Source: Prorocentrum cordatum (lineage: Eukaryota; Sar; Dinophyceae; Prorocentrales; Prorocentraceae). Taken from it: 22,500 nt of DNA. Below, piece by piece: positions 17,930-22,500 of this stretch (its first letter is position 1; every line of letters starts with the position of its first letter). The notes beneath the pieces were generated by a model. The model saw only the letters and a program-made list of their open reading frames with translations, did not search any database and had not been told where the DNA came from. The stretch spans positions 167,425-189,924 of the forward strand of contig CAUYUJ010015288.1 in NCBI GenBank assembly GCA_963575745.1. Direction: 5' to 3'. The translations under genes and the position numbers were made by a program.

Positions 17930-19345
17930 AGGGAGCGCACGCGCACACACATAGTCCAAGTATCCATTTCGGATCACTTCTCGCATGTCTCGCAACACAT
18001 GAGGGCCACAACTACGTCCCCAGTAGGCGCATTCGAATGTGGTCCGCGAGTCCGTATCGGCCACCGCTCACCTGTTTACCGCCGCAAAGGTGGGACATAA
18101 GCTGTGGCTCTGGTGGGCGCGCCGGCATGTGCTCCACTGATTGTGCTGGCCCAGCCCTCATTCGTTCCGCACTTCTTTGGGGGTGCCATTTTTGGTCCCA
18201 ATGTGGACGTTCGAATGGGATCTACACATACCCGTTGGCCCACCCCTCACACGTCTCCAGCCCCACTTGGAGTTCCAGTTATGGTTCCGGTGGGCGCGGT
18301 TGCAAGTTTTCTGCGTGGCAGTTTTTGCCCGCTCCCTGGGCGTTATGCACTCCATGGCTCCAGTGGGTTTCGACCCTTCCCTTTGGCGTCTTAAGGTCTA
18401 CAGGTCGCCCAAGAAGCGGCCGAGATGGCGCTTTCACGTGTGTTTCGCTAGTTAGTTTGAGTCCGCCCATCACGTTTCGTCCCGTCTGCGGAGCCCAAAC
18501 TACGGCCGCTAGACGTTCGCACTCGGCGCGCGCGTCAGTCCTTACGTCCTAATCCACGGTTCGGTCGCGGTGGGAGCCCGGCCATGGCTCCAGTGGGCGC
18601 AGAGTGGTCCGCCCGCCCGTCTCAGCCCCGCACTGCGCTCTGCATGCCCCATGGGCGGTTCCAGTCAGGGCCCCGGCGGGCGCATTCACGCGCGGTGCGT
18701 TCACCAGATCCTGGCACAGCTGTCAAGAGTTCAGCGCTCCGCGAGGGACCCCAAACGAGGCCCCGATGCGGGCTTCCTCTCGCGGCCGCGCCGTCCCGTC
18801 CCTGAAGCCGCATGTGGTGTCCCCAGTCGCAGCGCCGGTGTGCTGCGCATTTTTGCCTGCGGTTCCCTGGCCTGTCTTGGCCCGCCCTTGCGTGCGACAC
18901 GTGCCCCACAGGGAGCACCCGAAGGGGGCGCGGTAGGGGCAGTCGCACGCGGTCCACATGTAAGTTTGCGTCCGCCCCTCCGAAGTTTTCATGGTGGACA
19001 GCATGGAGCCCCAGGCACAGCCGCAGTTGGAGTGTTCGCATGGGGCTCCGTGCATCGTTTTGGACCGTCCCTCAGACGTTCGGTGTTCAACTGGGGGCTC
19101 CAGTTGCGACCATACAACGCGCATTCGCATGTGGTCCACGCGTCACTACATCTCACGCGTTTCGTGCTTCTGGACACGGCCCTGGTAGGAGACGTGTGGT
19201 TCCCGAGCTGTTCTGACCTACCCCTCACACGTTGTGCCGCATAGGGAGCCGCAGATGCTGCCCCATCGGGATCGTTACTGTGTGTGGGGGGGGGGAATGA
19301 CACGCTGTCACTGCTCACAATTGCAAGGGCTTGGTTTCCGCCGCG
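17930..19345. repeat. Highly diverged 90-bp satellite array 3 with tail
   Basis: Monomer landmarks recur at roughly 85-100 bp: CACCCCTCACACGTCTCC (about 18240), GGTTCCGGTGGGCGCGGTT (about 18284), GGCTCCAGTGGGCGCAGA (about 18584), ATTCGCATGTGGTCC (about 19121) and TACCCCTCACACGTTGTG (about 19219). The array ends in CTGCTCACAATTGC and a GGCTTGGTTTCCGCC tail, matching the tails of copies 1 and 2. Monomers differ far more from each other than in arrays 1 and 2, so this is an old array that has stopped being homogenised. Confidence 0.65.
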
Positions 19346-19675
19346 CTAACCTTACTCGGCTGATTTTTTCTGTGCTTCGCATCGGCTGGCGTCTGGCAAG
19401 CGCGCGCCGTCTCCTTCAGTCCCTTTCTTGCGGAGACTCTCTGCATCGACTCCGCCATTGCATGTTGCGGTGGTCGGTGGCGCCACACAGGGCGCTTCCG
19501 CACTTCTCTTGGTCCTCGCTTCGAGCCCCCCGCTCCTTTTGCTTCCTTTTCGCCTCCCTTCCTGTCTGAACTGGCTGATTCCTGATCGTTGGCTGACATG
19601 CCTCGCCGAAACGTCCGGTGATTTGTTTGTCCTCCACGTTCCAAAAGAGTTGGGATGGGAGCAGGAGTAATGGGA
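19346..19675. other. Unassigned stretch
   Basis: No repeats are seen. A minus-strand frame (about 19600 down to 19315) reads as a charged, low-complexity peptide, and a plus-strand frame overlaps it. Neither has splice or codon support. Confidence 0.35.
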
Positions 19676-19790
19676 GTTGAAGGAGGAGGAGGAGGAGGAG
19701 GAGGAGGAGGAGGAGGAGGAGGAGGAGGGGGAGGAGGAGCAGGGGGTGGAGGATGAGGAAGGACGAGGAATGAGGAGGAAGGGAGGGTGC
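19676..19790. repeat. (GGA)n polypurine tract
   Basis: A pure GGA run of about 50 bases is followed by degenerate GGAGGAGCAGG and GGATGAGGAAGGAC words that fade out by 19790. A few GGATGAGGATGAGG units recur near 19885-19905. Confidence 0.92.
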
Positions 19791-20159
19791 AAACTGGGAC
19801 GATGAAGCGAGTAGGATGATGATTTAGGGGGTTGGAGCAAGCGGAGGACGGGAGGAAGAGGAGGACAGGGACGATGAAGCGGGCCTGGATGAGGATGAGG
19901 AGATAGGCCAAGCAACGAAAAACCCGAGCGGACGAGCCATCGCTTGCGGAGCGAGGGCCCACGCGGTGAGCGCTAAAGGAAGGCGCCAACGCGAATTTGA
20001 GCCCAGCCAGGAGGGCGGGCAGAAGAGCAAGAGAGGCGGCCGCAGGGCAAGAAGGGGAAGGGCGCACTGGCGCCGCGGGTGGGCCGCATCCTCAGTCCAC
20101 GACCTCCGCCTCCCAGGCGCCCCCCCTCGCGCTTGCCAGGCCTGGCCCAGAGGCAGGCC

Positions 20160-20320
20160 GAGCGGTTCGGGTGAGGTGGCGGCTGCCGCGCAAGTCGAGG
20201 AAGCAGAGCCCGACGCCTGTCGGGGGCAGCTGGGCCAAGCGCGTCTGCGCGGTCGACCCCTGCCTGGTGGCCTGTGCCGACTGTGGCTGCTGGCAGACAC
20301 CCGTATCGTTTAACCGATCC
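20160..20320 (+). CDS. Exon-like stretch with a cysteine cluster
   Basis: One plus-strand frame has very high GC3 and reads R-V-R-W-R-L-P-R-K-S-R-K-Q-S-P-T, then V-C-A-V-D-P-C-L-V-A-C-A-D-C-G-C-W. That is five cysteines in 15 residues, after a basic stretch. It could be part of a metal-binding or cysteine-rich exon. An overlapping frame (GSGEVAAAAQVEEAEPDACR...) is also open, with weaker codon bias. The ends are not defined and no family is recognised. Confidence 0.22.
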
Positions 20321-20354
20321 CGAACCCCATCCTGATCCCTATCCCGATTCCCAC

Positions 20355-20524
20355 CATTCCCCCCCCCCCCCAGCTGGGGATGTGCCCCTCGAAACCCGAA
20401 GGGACCAGCCTGTCTCCCCATCTCGTGGGGCGAATCGGCCAGTGGGGCCCAGGCCTCGCCGGTGGGGATAGGCCTCGCTTACACGAGGCTCACGCGCTTC
20501 TCCGCGCTGCAGCCTGCGCCTCCT

Positions 20525-20560
<36 letters not shown>

Positions 20561-20580
20561 CCCCCCTGGGCCCCTACCTC
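20355..20580. repeat. C run and (TC)n microsatellite
   Basis: A 13-base C run lies near 20358-20370. CTCTCTCT units occupy about 20523-20565 with one CC interruption. No gene is seen between 20321 and 20900. Confidence 0.88.
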
Positions 20581-20900
20581 CTCCTCCGAGGCGGGGCGCC
20601 CAGGCGCTGCCTCCCCGGGCCGCTCTCCCCTGGGCCTGCCTCTGGGGCGCGAGGCTGCTGGGGCGCGAGGCTGCTGGCAGAGAGTGCTGCCCGCGGCGGT
20701 CGGAGAGCACCAGGCGAGCCGCTCCGCACTGCTCTGGCCACTCCTCCCACCACCACCCCCGGGGTGTCGCCAGGAGTGCCCCTGGCCCAGGGTGCCGCCC
20801 GCCCCCCACGACCTCTCAGAGCACCCCTCGCGAGGCCCAGAGGGCCCCATGGGGCTCCAGGATGGAGCGAAAAGCTGGTGGCACCTTCGGCCAGGGGCAC

Positions 20901-21044
20901 CAGGGCTGGACCTAAACGGTCTTTTGGCGATTTCGTGGGCCGTTTTCGTTTCGACTTCGCTTTGCGGTAGAGGTGGATTGAAGACAAAACGAAGGAAAAC
21001 GAAAGCAGAACGAAAACGAAAAGCACTGTTTAGGTTCAGCCCTG
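20901..21044. mobile_element. CAGGG-family hAT-like MITE, copy 2 (intact, 144 bp)
   Basis: The termini CAGGGCTGGACCTAAAC and GTTTAGGTTCAGCCCTG are inverted repeats with one difference in 17. The perfect octamer AGGGGCAC flanks both ends (20893-20900 and 21045-21052). The inner part folds further, with GTTTTCGTTTCGACTTCGC against GAAAGCAGAACGAAAAC. CAGGG-type ends with 8-bp duplications are typical of hAT elements. It encodes no protein and depends on an outside transposase. Confidence 0.9.
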
Positions 21045-21164
21045 AGGGGCACCTCTAAGGCAACCCCCGAGCCTCGCCGAGAGGGGGCGCTCGGACCGGC
21101 CCGGCGGGGCCGCCGCGCCCACGCCGAGCTCCGGCGGGCGCGGGGGGGCCTCGCTGCGCCCCAG

Positions 21165-21290
21165 GTGCCGCGGGCAGCGCCGACGGGCGAGCTCCTGCAG
21201 GGCGCGGGGCGCGCGCGCTCGTCCGCGAGCAAGGGCTGCGACCACGAGGCCCAGGGCATCGCAGACGAAGAACACGGCAGAAACATAAAA
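21165..21290 (+). CDS. Exon-like stretch, strand uncertain
   Basis: The plus frame reads P-T-G-E-L-L-Q-G-A-G-R-A-R-S-S-A-S-K-G-C-D-H-E-A-Q-G-I-A-D-E-E-H. The minus frame reads F-Y-V-S-A-V-F-F-V-C-D-A-L-G-L-V-V-A-A-L-A and would be a membrane segment. Both have high GC3. It ends where a foldback fragment begins, so it may be flanking single-copy or exon DNA. No family is recognised. Confidence 0.18.
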
Positions 21291-21320
21291 ACTTTTGGCG
21301 CTTTGCCCCTCGCCCCAGAG
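21282..21320. mobile_element. Fragment of the foldback family
   Basis: CGGCAGAAACATAAAAACTT followed by TTGGCGCTTTG matches the outer left arm of copy D (GGCATAAGCATAATTTTTTGGCGC in the inverted right arm). The GC core does not follow, so this is a solo arm about 90 bp upstream of copy D. Confidence 0.5.
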
Positions 21321-21372
21321 CCTCGAGGCATCCTCCTCGTCACCGCCGTCCTCCCCCCCCAGCCCCCCCAGA

Positions 21373-21572
21373 CTCGAAGAGGAAGAAGCGGCACCAGCAT
21401 AGACTTTGGGCGCTCCGCGCGGGTTTCTTGGATCCACGCTGGGCCCCCCAGGCGGCGCCTCCGGCGCCGCCCCTGGCCTGCTCCGCGCGCCAGGGGGGGT
21501 GGTCCAGCGCAGATCCAAGAAATCCGCGCGGAGCGCCAAAAAATTATGCTTATGCCGTTTTTCTTCTTCTAG
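21373..21572. mobile_element. GC-rich foldback element, copy D (most complete, about 200 bp)
   Basis: The left arm from CTCGAAGAGGAAGAAGCGGC through GGGCGCTCCGCGCGGGTTTC, TTGGATCCACGCTGG pairs with the right arm CCAGCGCAGATCCAAGAAAT, CCGCGCGGAGCGCC, TTATGCTTATGCCG, TTTTTCTTCTTCTAG. The arms are about 70 bp each around a CTGGCGGCGCCTCCGGCGCC-like core. It is the best template for the family. I could not identify a target duplication, so the mechanism is open. It is non-coding. Confidence 0.82.
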
Positions 21573-21735
21573 GGCAGCAGCGGCGTCTGGCCATGCGATG
21601 GCCCAGGCGCCATGGGCGCCAAGGCAGCCGCGCTCACTGAGCAGTGGCCACGCCAGCAAGGCAGCTCTTCCGTGACCTGACTGCCACTCCGACCGCGGTG
21701 CGACTGATCCCACTGCCGCTGACCAACAGAGTTCA
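21573..21735. other. Unassigned stretch, no feature seen
   Basis: A short open frame reads AAAASGHAMAQAPWAPRQP to a stop at 21675. The CAGGCGCCATGGGCGCC word near 21604-21620 is a near-palindrome. Nothing more is supported. Confidence 0.35.
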
Positions 21736-21903
21736 GGGGAGGCCAAACGTACCCCAGAACAGACGTACCCTGGAGTGGGGGCCTCAGGGCCCGCCTCGTG
21801 GCGCCCAAGATTGCGTTTTGGCGACCACCGTGGCTGGATCCATGGCCGCTGCGACACCTCACTGGGGGTACGTCGTCCTGTGGGTACGTTTGGCCCTTCC
21901 CAA
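21736..21903. mobile_element. 168-bp TIR element with 8-bp flanking repeat
   Basis: GGGGAGGCCAAACGTACCCC at the left end is inverted as GGGTACGTTTGGCCCTTCCC at the right end. A second inner pair is CAGACGTACCCTGGAGTG against CACTGGGGGTACGTCGTCCTG. The octamers AGAGTTCA (21728-21735) and AGAGTGCA (21904-21911) agree at 7 of 8 positions. It is non-coding, and its ends differ from the other families here. Confidence 0.7.
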
Positions 21904-21904
21904 A

Positions 21905-21967
21905 GAGTGCACACGGACGTGCGCTTGCACGCACGCTCACGTGTGCGCGCGAGTGCATGTGCACACC
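21905..21967. other. Alternating purine-pyrimidine stretch (possible Z-DNA)
   Basis: GTGCACACGGACGTGCGCTT, then CACGCACGCTCACGTGTGCG and CGCGAGTGCATGTGCACAC, alternate purine and pyrimidine almost throughout. Such sequence can adopt left-handed Z-DNA under torsion. No gene is seen from 21968 to 22256. Confidence 0.5.
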
Positions 21968-22256
21968 TTTCTCTACGTGCGGGCGGTGTCCTCACGCGTC
22001 GGGCTGGGGCTTTGGCTGTGGGTCCGCACAGCGTCTTGGGCAGGACGGTGTATGTCTTGCGTTTTCTTCTGTGGGTCGGTGGGGCTGGGTGGGTTGGGGG
22101 GCGAGGGCGGGGTGTGGAGGGCTGCCTTTGTGTGCAGTTCTATGTCTTGGTGTATTCGTTGTTTCATTTACGGGTCCCGAACATCCGAAGTTATATTTTA
22201 CGGGGAGATGGGTGAGCAAGTCTGATGTGGAAAAGGTGGACGAGGGAGATTGATCA

Positions 22257-22460
22257 ATATGGATCGAGGTCAGACAACTAAGACTAGACCGACGACGATG
22301 GAAATGACGAGGATGGATGTGATGAGGATGATGATGCTGCTGATGTTGTTGTTCATGATGATAGTGATGATGTTCCTGTTCATCTTGCTAATGCTGATGC
22401 TGCTGCTGATGATGGTGACGATGGTGGTCATTCTACTGGTGATGACAATGATTAATATAA
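22257..22460. repeat. Degenerate (GAT)n trinucleotide tract
   Basis: GATGATG, GATGCTGCTG and GATGGTGAC units run to about 22450 and then fade into an AT-rich end. The Met/Leu-rich open frame across it (ends 22498) is a repeat artefact. Confidence 0.85.
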
Positions 22461-22500
22461 GTGATGAGTTAATCGTATTGTTAATACGCTTCTTATGAAT

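Noticed and set aside
19315-19600. Minus-strand charged frame (M-S-A-N-D-Q-E-S-A-S-S-D...) as a gene end
   Set aside because: Its stop lies within the satellite tail, it has low complexity, it lacks codon bias, and upstream it continues into a GGA tract.
22250-22498. Met/Leu-rich frame at the window end as a membrane protein
   Set aside because: It is produced by degenerate GAT/GATGAT repeats.

Overview
This window looks like a piece of a large nuclear genome from a protist, most probably a dinoflagellate. The reasons are high G+C content with scattered AT-rich islands, very low gene density, no bacterial-style operons or ribosome binding sites, AG|G splice acceptors, high-GC3 coiled-coil exons separated by kilobases of mobile elements, and a very large load of micro- and minisatellites. 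The dinoflagellate call is an inference from style. I saw no rRNA, no tRNA, no intact spliced-leader motif and no diagnostic dinoflagellate protein.

Protein-coding content is small. The best-supported gene is at 11683-13032 on the plus strand. It has two exons joined by a 78-nt intron (11902-11979) that removes an in-frame stop, and it encodes about 423 residues: a long coiled coil with a basic Ser/Pro/Arg tail. A second coiled-coil exon of about 248 residues lies at 3138 to about 3881, with a good pyrimidine tract and an AG acceptor in front of it. Possible companion exons lie at 563-721 and 5400-5470. All of these could belong to one long gene whose introns are packed with repeats, but the sequence does not prove it. 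Weak exon-like stretches also occur near 11480-11655, 17470-17600, 20160-20320 and 21165-21290.

Most of the window is mobile or repetitive DNA, and several families can be defined directly. (1) One TIR family (outer end about TTAAGTCGGGCATGTCCC) has 8-bp target-site duplications. It includes a 107-bp element (9846-9952), a 285-bp element (9167-9451) and two elements of about 2.1-2.3 kb (6735-9019 and 14647-16705). Each large element carries a conserved head, a microsatellite, an array of 90-bp satellite monomers and a conserved tail. A very diverged relative of the same satellite fills about 17930-19345. (2) A second TIR family with CAGGG ends and 8-bp duplications is present twice (20901-21044 and, nested in another element, 4281-4402). 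(3) A GC-rich foldback family is present four times (1071-1227, 2748-2960, 4205-4530, 21373-21572) plus a fragment. (4) There are single long inverted-repeat elements at 14284-14420 and 21736-21903.

Layout: 1-460 GGA tract; 563-721 possible first exon; 1071-1790 foldback copy and short tandem repeats; 2226-2760 microsatellites; 2748-3881 foldback copy and coiled-coil exon; 3895-4900 repeats; 4900-6600 mostly unassigned with a possible mini-exon; 6735-9019 satellite-bearing element; 9167-9952 two small elements of the same family; 10536-11288 decamer minisatellite; 11683-13032 coiled-coil gene; 13200-14420 short repeats and hairpins; 14647-16705 second satellite-bearing element; 16706-19400 unassigned DNA and old satellite; 19676-22500 microsatellites, small TIR elements and a foldback copy. 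The unusual system here is the satellite-bearing transposon family, which appears to spread a 90-bp satellite through the genome as cargo.
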